A stretch of DNA of 54,310 nucleotides from JANNWF01 sp052390415 (GTDB lineage Bacteria; Pseudomonadota; Gammaproteobacteria; Xanthomonadales; Xanthomonadaceae), in NCBI GenBank assembly GCA_052390415.1, contig JBQTGY010000060.1, forward strand, positions 1-54,310, written 5' to 3'. Shown piece by piece: positions 7,680-16,527 of the stretch (within the stretch, counting starts at the first letter, position 1; each line of letters starts with the position of its first letter). The position numbers and the translations under genes were made by a program. The notes beneath the pieces are model-generated. The model had not been told where the DNA came from. It worked only from the letters and a program-made list of their open reading frames with translations, and made no database searches.

Positions 7680-7702
7680 ATGTGACTTTATGGTCACATA
7701 TG
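7677..7702. promoter_or_regulatory. Palindromic operator candidate of the arsR operon
   Basis: Perfect 10-base arms CATATGTGAC (7677-7686) and GTCACATATG (7693-7702) flank a 6-base spacer. The left arm contains the arsR start codon. Position, symmetry and length fit an autorepression site for the adjacent ArsR protein. Binding is inferred from context. Confidence 0.7.
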
Positions 7703-7743
7703 TTTTGTGTGCCTTCAACTGTTTCCAGAGGCCAGAAATGCAC

Positions 7744-7774
7744 GTGCCCGCGGACGTCAACCGTCCGCGGGCAC
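7744..7774 (-). terminator. Strong GC hairpin downstream of dcp
   Basis: Perfect 13-base arms, GTGCCCGCGGACG at 7744-7756 and its complement at 7762-7774, enclose a 5-base loop. It lies 33 bases past the dcp stop and before the arsR operon. No run of T follows on the minus strand, so it may be an atypical terminator or an mRNA 3'-end stabiliser. Confidence 0.55.
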
Positions 7775-7806
7775 GGCGAGTGCATCGTTAATTACTTGAC
7801 GCTGGC

Positions 7807-9978
7807 TTACTTGACATCAAATCCACGGCGCTCCAGCAACGGCTTGATATCCGGATCGCGACCGGCGAAGTCGCGGAACAGCTGCATGGCATCGGCACTG
7901 CCACCGCGCGACAACAAGGTCTTGCGGAAGTGATCGCCATTGGCGCGGGTCAGGCCACCGTTTTCCTTCATCCACTTGACGCTGTCGGCATCCAGCACTT
8001 CGCTCCAGATGTAGGAGTAATAACCGGCCGAATAACCGCCGATGATGTGCGAGAAGTAGGTCGAGCGGTAACGCGGCGGCACCAGGTCATAGTCGAGGCC
8101 GGCTTTCTTGAGCGCTTCGGCTTCAAACGCGATCACGTCGGTCGGCACCTGCTCCAGGGTCACCTGATGCAGCGACTGGTCGAGCATCGAAGAGGCCAGA
8201 TATTCGGTGCTGGCGAAACCCTGATTGAACTGCTCGGCGGCGATGACCTTGTCCAGCAATTCCTGCGGGATGGGCTCACCGGTTTCATGATGTTTGGCGT
8301 AATTGGCCAGCACCGACGGCCAGGTCGCCCACATCTCGTTGACCTGCGACGGATATTCGACGAAGTCACGCGGCACCGACGTGCCCGAGAAACGCGGGTA
8401 CTTCACCTTCGAGAACATGCCGTGCAGCGCATGACCGAACTCGTGGAACATGGTGGTGACTTCGTCAAACGTCATCAGGGTGGGCTGACCATCGGCCGGC
8501 TTTGGAATGTTCTGATGGTTGGCTACCACCGGCTTCTCATTCAGCAGGTCGCTCTGGCTGACGTAAGCATTCATCCACGCACCACCGCGCTTGGACGGAC
8601 GCGCGTAGAAGTCACCCACGAACAGGGCCAGTGATGTGCCGTCCGCATCAAACACTTCCCAGGCGCGCGCATCCGGATGATAGACCGGCAAGTCGGGACG
8701 CGGCTTGAAGGTCAGGCCGTAGACTTCCTTGGCGGCGAAGAAGACACCGTTTTCGAGCACGTTGTTGAGTTCGAAGTAAGGCTTCAATTGGCTTTCGTCG
8801 AAGCTGTAACGCTCCTGCCGAACCTTGTTGGCGTAGAAGTCCCAATCCCAGGCGGCCAGCTTGAAACCGCCATGCTTTTTATCGGCATGTTCCTTGTCGA
8901 TGAGCTTCTGCATGTCGGCCGCTTCACGGCGGGCATTGGCGACCGCTGCCGGTGCCAGGCGTCCAAGCATCGAGTTGACCGCTTCCGGTGTCGCTGCCGT
9001 GGCATCTTCCAGCGTGTAAGCGGCGTGGTTGGCGTAGCCCAACAGCTGCGCGCGCTCGGCGCGCAGCTTGATGACCTTGGCCAGCACTTCGCGATTGTCG
9101 AACTCGCCGCCCTGGCTGCCACGTTTCAAGGAGGCTTCCAGGATGCGCTGGCGGCTGGCGCGGTTGGTCAGGTCGGTCAGCGGCGGTTGGCCCGAGGTGT
9201 TCTGCAGGGCGATCAGGAACTTGCCTTCCTTGCCCGCGTCTTTGGCGGCCTTGGCGGCGGCAGAAATCGCCTCTTCGCTCATGCCGGCCAGTTCTTCGAC
9301 GCTGTCAAACACGACGGCTGACGCATTCACTTCTTTCAACACGTTCTGACTGAACTTGGTCTGCAGCGTCGCCAGTTCGGCGTTCATCGCCTTCAGCTGT
9401 TCCTTCTGCGCGGCGTCGAGCTTGGCGCCCGCGCGCACAAAATCGGTGTGGTAGCGCTCCAGCAGACGCAGCGATTCCGGGTCCAGACCCAACTCGGCGC
9501 GCTTGTCGTACAGGGAGGTGATGCGCGCGAACAGCTTGTCGTTCAGCGCGATGGCGTCGCCGTGCGCAGACAGCTTGGGCGCCATGTCGGCCTGAATGGC
9601 TTGGCGGGTGTCGTTGGTATCGGCACCGGCCAGATTGAAGAACACCGAACTGGTGCGATCCAGCATCCGGCCGGAGCGCTCGATGGCGACCACGGTGTTC
9701 TCGAACGTCGCCGGTTCAGCGTTGTCGGCGATCGCGTTGATCTCGGCCAACTGCTCGGCCATGCCGCGCTCCAGCGCCGGCGCAAAGTCTTCGTCACGGA
9801 TCTGATCGAAGGCCGGATAGGCGTATTGCAGGCTGCTCACTTCGAAAAAAGGATTGGCACGCTCGGCCTTGGCGGGCTCGGTGACCTTGGTGGTGGTCAC
9901 TTCCGGCGCGGGTGGCGTGCCACATCCGGCGAGTGTTCCGAGGGCGATTGCAAGCGCCACCGCGAGCGGCTTTTTCAT
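7807..9978 (-). CDS. dcp: M3-family peptidyl-dipeptidase, lipoprotein
   Basis: This 723-residue zinc metallopeptidase is of the Dcp/oligopeptidase A type, which removes C-terminal dipeptides or cleaves short peptides. The zinc motif HEFGHALHG lies near residue 510, followed by the family segments SVPRDFVEYPSQ and, near the C-terminus, the substrate-binding HIIGGYSAGYYSYIWSE. The N-terminus is a lipoprotein signal peptide with lipobox LAGC, so it is probably anchored in the periplasm rather than cytosolic as in E. coli Dcp. AAGGAAA precedes the ATG. It follows a hybrid histidine kinase gene on the same strand by 48 bases. Confidence 0.93.
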   Translation of the reverse strand: MKKPLAVALAIALGTLAGCGTPPAPEVTTTKVTEPAKAERANPFFEVSSLQYAYPAFDQIRDEDFAPALERGMAEQLAEINAIADNAEPATFENTVVAIERSGRMLDRTSSVFFNLAGADTNDTRQAIQADMAPKLSAHGDAIALNDKLFARITSLYDKRAELGLDPESLRLLERYHTDFVRAGAKLDAAQKEQLKAMNAELATLQTKFSQNVLKEVNASAVVFDSVEELAGMSEEAISAAAKAAKDAGKEGKFLIALQNTSGQPPLTDLTNRASRQRILEASLKRGSQGGEFDNREVLAKVIKLRAERAQLLGYANHAAYTLEDATAATPEAVNSMLGRLAPAAVANARREAADMQKLIDKEHADKKHGGFKLAAWDWDFYANKVRQERYSFDESQLKPYFELNNVLENGVFFAAKEVYGLTFKPRPDLPVYHPDARAWEVFDADGTSLALFVGDFYARPSKRGGAWMNAYVSQSDLLNEKPVVANHQNIPKPADGQPTLMTFDEVTTMFHEFGHALHGMFSKVKYPRFSGTSVPRDFVEYPSQVNEMWATWPSVLANYAKHHETGEPIPQELLDKVIAAEQFNQGFASTEYLASSMLDQSLHQVTLEQVPTDVIAFEAEALKKAGLDYDLVPPRYRSTYFSHIIGGYSAGYYSYIWSEVLDADSVKWMKENGGLTRANGDHFRKTLLSRGGSADAMQLFRDFAGRDPDIKPLLERRGFDVK

Positions 9979-10026
9979 GGGTGTTTCCTTGACTGAAGTC
10001 TGAATGGACCGCGAAGGCTACCCGAT

Positions 10027-13000
10027 TCAGCGGTTTCCGGCCTGTGCTGGAGGGCATGCCCGTTCGATCGCGGCCAACAATTGCGCCGCGCTGACGGGCT
10101 TGCGCAAGAACGCAACCATCCCCGCGCGGAGGCATTCGCTTTCTGCCTGCGGGTCAGCGCGGGCAGAGAGACCGATCAATGGCATGTGCGGTGCCTGCGC
10201 CCGCAACATCGGCGCCAGACTGAGTCCATCAAGACCGGGCAGATCCAGATCAATGAATGCCAGCTCACACGGCGTTGCAGCCACTTCGGCAAGCGCTGCG
10301 AGTGCGTGCGGCGCGTGGATGACGCGATGACCCAGCGATGCCAGCAATTCACTGATCACCTCGGCCACCATCCGGTCGTCTTCCACCAACAAAATGTCGC
10401 GTGAATCCGCGGCCGACGTTTGCAAGGCCGAGTCCGGCTTCCGCTCGGATGCCTCAATGGCCTTGGTCACTGCAGGCGCCAGCGGCAAAGGCAGCTCGAC
10501 CGTGAAGGTCGCGCCGGCCCCCGACTGACTTTCCAAGGCAATCGAGCCACCCATGGCGGCGACCAATTCGCGGCAAATCGCCAAACCCAGGCCGCTGCCT
10601 CCATGCAGCGCAGCGGTGCGTGCTCCGTCCGCTTGTTGGAAGCGCTCAAACAACTTCGCCTGCTGGGCTTCGCTGACACCGGGGCCTTGATCTCGAACCT
10701 GCAGGCGCACGCCTCCACCCGCGCGCGCAGTCGCCAACAACTGCACTTCGCCGCGCTCGCTGAATTTGATCGCGTTGGTACCGAGGTTGAGCAACACCTG
10801 TTGCACGCGCATGCCATCGCCAATCAGCCACTGCGGAAGATCGGTCGCGCGCTCGCTGCGGTAGGTCAGGCCTTTGGAAGTCGCCAGCGGCTCCAGCGTT
10901 TGATCGATTGCGTCAAGCAAGGCACGCAGGTCCAAGGGCTCTTGCAAAAGCTCCAATCGACCGGCTTCGATGCGCGCCAGATCGAGCGAGTCATTGAGCA
11001 ACCGCAGCATCAGATGTCCCGAATGCTGGATGCCATCAACGTAGCGTCGTTGGCGCGCATCCAGCGCGGTGGTTTGCAACAGCTCAGCCATTCCCAAGAC
11101 ACCCGTCATTGGTGTGCGAATCTCGTGGCCCATGGTGGCGAGGAATTGTGATTTGGCTTGGGAGGCCTGCAGCGCCCATGACCGCTGTTGTTCGGCAAGG
11201 TCATCGGCATGCCGGCGCAACAGGCGCTGCCGCTGCCAACGCCATGACGCCCAACCCGCCGCACATATGAACAAGACCAGTGCTGCATACGCAGCGGTCG
11301 TTCGCCACCACGGCGGTGCCATGCTCACGGCGAACGACAAGGGCGGCGCCACCCAAACGCCATCGACGCCGGCCGCGGTGGCGCGAAAGGTGTATTCGCC
11401 CGGCGCGAGCAGCGGATAACTGCGCTCGCCACTGGATCCGCCGTCGATCCAGTCGGCATCGACGCCCTCCAATTGGAAGCGATAGCGATGCGCACCCGGG
11501 TCAGCAAACGACAGCAGTCGCAGCGAAAAATGCAGCTCGCTGTCTCCGGGACTCAAGGCCAGTGACTGACCCGGAGGAAGGCTGATCCGCTGTCCGCCCC
11601 GGCGAATGTCAACGCGCTGCACCAGCAGACGCGGCGCGACCGCGGGGGTCGCCAACTTGGCCGGATCAAACAGCACCAATCCGCTGGTGGTGGCCGCCGC
11701 GATGAGGCCATCCGGCAATAGCAGGGGCGGCCGATTGTGGAATTCCTGACCAGGCAATCCATCGCGGACGCCATAACGCCGAACTTCCTGAATCGAAGGT
11801 CGGTAACGCAGCAAACCGCGTGCACTGGTGATCCAGATGTCACCGCTGTTATCAATGAGCAAGCCACCCGCTTCCACCGCAGGCAATCCCTGAGCAGCAG
11901 TCACGTGCACACGTCGGTTCAAGCCTCCCGGAACCAACTCAAACTGTTCCAGCGCCCCCAGTCGGTGCGTCCACAGCGTCCCATCGATGGCAAACGCGAA
12001 CGCAAATACGCGCTCGGTCGGTCCTCCGGCGAGCGCGGTGATCAATCCGGTTTGATCTTCGCGCCGATACAACCCACCCGCCCCGGCCAACCACAGCGCA
12101 CCGTCCGGTCCCAGCGCAAGTTGCTCGGCATCGGCTCCGACCAGACCGCTTCCATCGCCGGACAGGTGTTGAATCAGGCGACGTCCTTGTCGATCACGAC
12201 GCTCGATGCCACCACCATTGGCGGAAAGCCAGATGCCACCGTCGCCATCGGCGATCAGCAGATCGACCGGTCCGGCCGGCGGTGCGTCTTTCGTTGAGCC
12301 CGCGGGCCAATGCCTCAGCGCGCCACCGTCCGCCGCCAATCGCGACAGGCCAGACTGGTAACCCAACCACACCACGCCGTCGGCGGTTTGCAGCACCGAC
12401 CAGAGTCGCCGATCAGGCAACTGCCCGGCGCTGTGCAAACGATGCTCGACGCGTCCTGTCGTCAGTTCGATGCGGTCCAACCCGCCACCGGCACCGACGG
12501 CCCACAACCCGCCATCGACGGCGGCCGCGACCCCGCGTGGCGTGGCGCTCAAGGATTCCGACTTGCCTTCTTCGGGCTGCAACACGCTGAAATTGCGCCA
12601 GCCCGGTGCCAAACGCGCCAACCCACCCCCCAAGGTGGCAAACCACAGCCCACCTTCGTGATCCTCCAACATTGCCAGCACGGCGCCGTTGGCCAAGGCG
12701 TGACTATGTCGCGGCGCGCCTTGAAAGCGCTTGATGGAACCATCGGCCACCCGATTCAAGCCGCTACGCGTAGCGATCCACAGATTGCCGCTGCGATCGC
12801 GCAATAGATCCATCACACCGACATCGGTGAGCCCTTCGCGCTCGGCCGCCGGTGCAATACGACCGTCCGGCTCGCGCCGATCCAACCCTCCGCTGCTGCC
12901 GATCCACAGCGTGCCATCGGCCTCCGGTGAAAGGCTGAAAATGGTGGCTCCGCTGGTGCCATCTGCTCCCACAGGCGTGTGCTGAAAGGTTTGCCCATCG

Positions 13001-13614
13001 AGCCGATCCAGGCCGGCCGCCCCACCCACCCACAGCACGCCTTTGGCATCAATCGCCAGCGACAGCACATGTTCCGAGGCCAGCGAGGTGGGATCTGCCG
13101 GGTCGTGATGAAAGGCCTGCGCCTCGCCCGAGTCGGCATTCAATCGATACAAGCCGCCGCCGAAACCACCAAACCAGAGCGCACCATCGGCCGTCGAGGT
13201 GATCGCCCACACGTCATCCACTGCAATTGGTGCAGGTCGATCACGTCGATAGTGCACAAACCCGCCGGCGTCCTCGCGCAGCAGGCTCAGGCCGCCGCCC
13301 TCGGTGCCTACCCACACGCGGTCTTCGCCATCGACGTGCAAAGCCTGCACGACGTTGCTTGCCAGCGACGTCGGGTCGGCGGGGTCGTGCCGATAAATCA
13401 CAAACGCCACCCCGTCAAACCGCGCCAGCCCATCGCCAGTGCCGATCCACAGATAGCCGCGCGCGTCCTGGGCCAAGGCATACACCTTGTCCGAGGGCAG
13501 CCCGTCGTTGGAGGTGATGGGCCTGAACAAGGGTGTTTCGGGCAGCAGCACGGCGGCAGCGGGTGCGCCGCTACCCAGCAGCAACAACATGCTCACCAGC
13601 AGCCGCAGCAGCAT
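10027..13614 (-). CDS. Hybrid one-protein two-component system (propeller-HisKA-HATPase-REC)
   Basis: This 1195-residue protein carries, in order, a signal peptide (residues 1-22), a long periplasmic region with many two-component propeller repeats (motifs such as GYLWIGTGDGLARFDG and LWIGSSGGLDR, about 30-620), a Y_Y_Y-type beta domain (about 680-745), a transmembrane helix (about 755-778), a HisKA domain with phospho-acceptor His830 in GHEIRTPM, a HATPase (NAIKFSERG, GSGLGLAI), and a C-terminal receiver with Asp1122 in FIDLDLPG. There is no DNA-binding domain after the receiver, so output must go through another protein. The ATG at 13614 is preferred, with GGGAG upstream. Propeller sensors of this class often detect polysaccharides or cell-wall material; the ligand here is unknown. 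Confidence 0.92.
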   Translation of the reverse strand: MLLRLLVSMLLLLGSGAPAAAVLLPETPLFRPITSNDGLPSDKVYALAQDARGYLWIGTGDGLARFDGVAFVIYRHDPADPTSLASNVVQALHVDGEDRVWVGTEGGGLSLLREDAGGFVHYRRDRPAPIAVDDVWAITSTADGALWFGGFGGGLYRLNADSGEAQAFHHDPADPTSLASEHVLSLAIDAKGVLWVGGAAGLDRLDGQTFQHTPVGADGTSGATIFSLSPEADGTLWIGSSGGLDRREPDGRIAPAAEREGLTDVGVMDLLRDRSGNLWIATRSGLNRVADGSIKRFQGAPRHSHALANGAVLAMLEDHEGGLWFATLGGGLARLAPGWRNFSVLQPEEGKSESLSATPRGVAAAVDGGLWAVGAGGGLDRIELTTGRVEHRLHSAGQLPDRRLWSVLQTADGVVWLGYQSGLSRLAADGGALRHWPAGSTKDAPPAGPVDLLIADGDGGIWLSANGGGIERRDRQGRRLIQHLSGDGSGLVGADAEQLALGPDGALWLAGAGGLYRREDQTGLITALAGGPTERVFAFAFAIDGTLWTHRLGALEQFELVPGGLNRRVHVTAAQGLPAVEAGGLLIDNSGDIWITSARGLLRYRPSIQEVRRYGVRDGLPGQEFHNRPPLLLPDGLIAAATTSGLVLFDPAKLATPAVAPRLLVQRVDIRRGGQRISLPPGQSLALSPGDSELHFSLRLLSFADPGAHRYRFQLEGVDADWIDGGSSGERSYPLLAPGEYTFRATAAGVDGVWVAPPLSFAVSMAPPWWRTTAAYAALVLFICAAGWASWRWQRQRLLRRHADDLAEQQRSWALQASQAKSQFLATMGHEIRTPMTGVLGMAELLQTTALDARQRRYVDGIQHSGHLMLRLLNDSLDLARIEAGRLELLQEPLDLRALLDAIDQTLEPLATSKGLTYRSERATDLPQWLIGDGMRVQQVLLNLGTNAIKFSERGEVQLLATARAGGGVRLQVRDQGPGVSEAQQAKLFERFQQADGARTAALHGGSGLGLAICRELVAAMGGSIALESQSGAGATFTVELPLPLAPAVTKAIEASERKPDSALQTSAADSRDILLVEDDRMVAEVISELLASLGHRVIHAPHALAALAEVAATPCELAFIDLDLPGLDGLSLAPMLRAQAPHMPLIGLSARADPQAESECLRAGMVAFLRKPVSAAQLLAAIERACPPAQAGNR

Positions 13615-13633
13615 TCCGTTCTCCCAACGTTTC

Positions 13634-13722
13634 GTCATTCCTGCGAAAGCGGGAATGCAGTGCGCCCGGACCGACGCTTCACCCTACAGCAAACTGGATT
13701 CCCGCCTGCGCGGGAATGACGT
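13634..13722. repeat. Inverted pair of dispersed repeats upstream of the hybrid kinase
   Basis: The left unit (13634-13662) reads GTCATTCCTGCG...GCGGGAATGCAG and the right unit (13692-13722) reads CTGGATTCCCGCC...GGGAATGACG. They belong to the same family as the copies at 5984 and 35281. The pair could fold into a large hairpin just before the kinase start. Confidence 0.75.
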
Positions 13723-13823
13723 GAGGAAGGCCTAGGCCGCGAGTCCCAACCCACCCCCGGCCCTCGCGCATAGCGTTGCTCCGCTGCGCGGACCGAATCC
13801 CGAATCCCTGACCACCGCTACCG

Positions 13824-15491
13824 CTACCGCGAAATATCCACATCCTTGGTTTCGCGCAGGAACAGCGTACCGATCACGAAACTCATCAGCGCGATCACGA
13901 TGGGATACCACAGGCCGTAGTAGATATCACCGGTCGCCGCCACCATCGCGAATGCGGTGGTTGGCAGGAAACCTCCGAACCAGCCATTGCCGATGTGATA
14001 CGGCAACGACATCGACGTGTAGCGAATGCGGGTCGGAAACATCTCCACCAGCCACGCCGCGATGGGGCCGTAGACCATGGTCACGTAGATCACCAACAGG
14101 GTCAGCATCGCCAGCACGACGGGCGTGTTGATTTGGGCCGGATCTGCATTCTCTGGATAGCCAGCCACGTTGAGTGCGGCCTGCAGCTCGGTCGCAAAGC
14201 GTGTTGATTCGTCCGCCACGTCAGCGGGAGCCAACGCGCCTGCTTCGAACGCGCGCACCTCAACGTCACCAATGTGGATCACGGCCACGCCGCCCGCTGG
14301 CAGTGCGAGGTTGCGATACGGCGTGCCGCCCTTGGCAAGTGCGGCCTTGGCTATATCGCACGAGGTGCTGAACTTGGCCGTGCCGATGGGATTGAACTGA
14401 AAGCTGCACGTGGCGGGGTCAGCGCTGACGGTCACCGGACGGGTCTCTGCCGCCAATTCCAGTGCCGGATTGGCGTAATGCGTGAGCGCCTTGAAGATCG
14501 GAAAATAAGTCAGCGCAGCGATCAGGCAGCCAGCCATGATGATCGGCTTGCGTCCCACCTTGTCGCTCAACCATCCGAACAGGATGAAACAGGGTGTGCC
14601 AATCACCAATCCGCCGGCGATCAACAAATTGGCTTCGGTGACATTCACCCGCAAGGTCTGCGTGAGAAAAAACAAGGCGTAGAACTGCCCCGCGTACCAC
14701 ACCACGGCTTGCCCGGCGGTGGCGCCGAACAAGGCCAGCAGCACGATCTTGCCGTTGTTGCTGAAGAAGCTCTCGGTGAGCGGTGCCTTGGACGTCTTGC
14801 CCTCGGCCTTCATCTGCTGGAACAAGGGCGATTCATGCAACTGCAAACGAATCCATACCGATACACCCAACAGCACGAACGAGAACAGAAACGGAATCCG
14901 CCAGCCCCAGGCTTCAAACGCTTCTGCGCCAAGCCACGTGCGGCAACCCAGAATCACCAACAGTGACAACAACAGACCCAGCGTGGCCGTGGTCTGGATG
15001 AAGCTGGTATACAGCCCGCGTTTGCCCATCGGCGCGTGTTCGGCGACATAGGTCGCCGCGCCACCGTATTCGCCGCCCAGCGCCAAGCCTTGCAGCAAGC
15101 GCAGCGTGATCAGAATGATGGGGGCGGCGATGCCGATGCTGGCGTAGCCAGGCAACACGCCCACCAGAAACGTCGACACACCCATGATCACGATGGTGAT
15201 CAGAAAGGTGTACTTGCGCCCGACCAGATCGCCCAGACGCCCGAACAACAAGGCACCAAATGGCCGCACCGCAAACCCTGCCGCAAACGCCAACAGCGCA
15301 AAGATGAAACCGCTGGTCGGGTTCAAGGCCGAGAAAAACTGCTTGGCAATGATCACCGCCAACGAGCCATACAGATAGAAGTCGTACCACTCGAACACCG
15401 TGCCCAGGCTCGACGCCAGGATGACCTTGGTGTGGCCTCGGGTGAGCGGTGCCGGGTTTGCTGCGGCGCTGGGTTGGGTCTGATTGCTCAT
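13824..15491 (-). CDS. MHS-family MFS transporter (metabolite:H+ symporter type)
   Basis: This 555-residue inner-membrane protein has the metabolite:H+ symporter signature: FEWYDFYLYG in the first membrane segment, the loop GRLGDLVGRK between segments 2 and 3, and LQGLALGGEYGGAATYVAE. Relatives carry organic acids, betaines or osmolytes such as alpha-ketoglutarate or proline; the substrate here cannot be told. It is longer than the usual 430-450 residues. About 110 extra residues, including two Cys, form a soluble loop in the second half between predicted segments 8 and 9 (roughly 360-470). That insertion recurs in a subgroup of this family. The ATG at 15491 puts the N-terminus just before the first helix. 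Confidence 0.88.
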   Translation of the reverse strand: MSNQTQPSAAANPAPLTRGHTKVILASSLGTVFEWYDFYLYGSLAVIIAKQFFSALNPTSGFIFALLAFAAGFAVRPFGALLFGRLGDLVGRKYTFLITIVIMGVSTFLVGVLPGYASIGIAAPIILITLRLLQGLALGGEYGGAATYVAEHAPMGKRGLYTSFIQTTATLGLLLSLLVILGCRTWLGAEAFEAWGWRIPFLFSFVLLGVSVWIRLQLHESPLFQQMKAEGKTSKAPLTESFFSNNGKIVLLALFGATAGQAVVWYAGQFYALFFLTQTLRVNVTEANLLIAGGLVIGTPCFILFGWLSDKVGRKPIIMAGCLIAALTYFPIFKALTHYANPALELAAETRPVTVSADPATCSFQFNPIGTAKFSTSCDIAKAALAKGGTPYRNLALPAGGVAVIHIGDVEVRAFEAGALAPADVADESTRFATELQAALNVAGYPENADPAQINTPVVLAMLTLLVIYVTMVYGPIAAWLVEMFPTRIRYTSMSLPYHIGNGWFGGFLPTTAFAMVAATGDIYYGLWYPIVIALMSFVIGTLFLRETKDVDISR

Positions 15492-15828
15492 GCGTTGAGT
15501 GTATGTCGGTGGGCATCGATGACGATTCTGCGCGGACATTCTCACGGCCGCTTCATAGGCACCTGGACGAAACACGTGAAAGTCTGGAAAGCGGCCTGTG
15601 TATCACCCCTGCCCCATCGCTTGCCCACATCGTCGGCAAGCATTTGGCGCAGTTGGAGGCAAACGATCCCCGAATCCGGCCCGGTCGACCTCGCCGGTCC
15701 ATCGATCTTTTCGTCCGGGTTTGGGCTTCCATGATCGCGTCACAACGTGAGGGCAAGGCTGGCTTGGGGAGGCAACGCACAACGTCACCCCCTAGAATGA
15801 CGGTCCTCCCGCAAACACACCGTTACTC
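15492..15828. other. Divergent intergenic region between transporter and esterase
   Basis: This 337-base gap between the transporter (minus) and the carboxylesterase (plus) must hold both promoters. A TAGAAT at 15793-15798 is a possible -10 for the esterase gene, but no convincing -35 is at the right distance. A 75-codon open frame on the minus strand shows no family resemblance and was not called. Confidence 0.4.
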
Positions 15829-16527
15829 ATGAGCGAAGCCTACGACGGCATCGAAACGCAAACTGGACCGACCCCCACCGCGTCCATCATCTGGCTGCAC
15901 GGCTTGGGCGCGGATGGGGGTGATTTCGCGCCTATCGTGCCGCAGTTGGTGAAGCCGAATTGGCCGGCCCTGCGATTCGTGTTTCCGCATGCGCCGGTGC
16001 GGCCGGTGACCATCAATGGCGGCATGCGCATGCGCGCGTGGTACGACATTCTTGGCATGGAGATCGCGCAGCGCCAGGACGAGCGCGGCGTGCGCGAGTC
16101 GGTGGCGTTTGTCGACAAGTTGATCGAACGCGAGGCGACGCGAGGTATCCCTGCGCATCGCGTGTTTCTGGTTGGGTTTTCGCAAGGCGGCGCGATTGCG
16201 CTGGCGGCGGGTGTGCGTCATCGCGACCGTCTCGCTGGCATCGTCGCCCTGAGCACCTATCTGCCGCTTGCCGAGCGCACCGTCGAGGAAGCCAGCAAGG
16301 CCAACGCTGGCCTGCCCATCTTCATGGGTCATGGCAGCCTGGACCCGGTGGTGGGGCATGCACTGGGGCTGATGAGCGCGGAGCGTCTACGCAAGCTGGG
16401 TTATCCGGTCGATTGGTACAGCTATCCGATGCAGCACTCGGTCAACATGGACGAGATCAACGAGCTGTCGCGCTGGATGGGTGCACGCTTGTTGGCCGAC
16501 TCGACGTTGGCGTCTCCGCCAAAATAG
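15829..16527 (+). CDS. Carboxylesterase (phospholipase/carboxylesterase family)
   Basis: This 232-residue alpha/beta hydrolase resembles EstB and acyl-protein thioesterase-like esterases. The oxyanion motif WLHGLGADGGDF is near the N-terminus and the nucleophile is the Ser in GFSQGG. The acid is the Asp in HGSLDPVV and the His is in MQHSVN. No signal peptide is seen, so it is probably cytosolic and acts on short-chain esters. The length is standard. Its TAG stop overlaps the GTG start of algZ (TAGTG at 16525-16529), so it is coupled to the algZ-algR-hemC run, although no functional link is known. Confidence 0.93.
   Translation: MSEAYDGIETQTGPTPTASIIWLHGLGADGGDFAPIVPQLVKPNWPALRFVFPHAPVRPVTINGGMRMRAWYDILGMEIAQRQDERGVRESVAFVDKLIEREATRGIPAHRVFLVGFSQGGAIALAAGVRHRDRLAGIVALSTYLPLAERTVEEASKANAGLPIFMGHGSLDPVVGHALGLMSAERLRKLGYPVDWYSYPMQHSVNMDEINELSRWMGARLLADSTLASPPK

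Noticed and set aside
15960..16526. N-terminal extension of the algZ frame through the esterase gene
   Set aside because: The esterase reading frame is clearly coding there, and the GTG at 16527 gives a proper membrane-kinase start.
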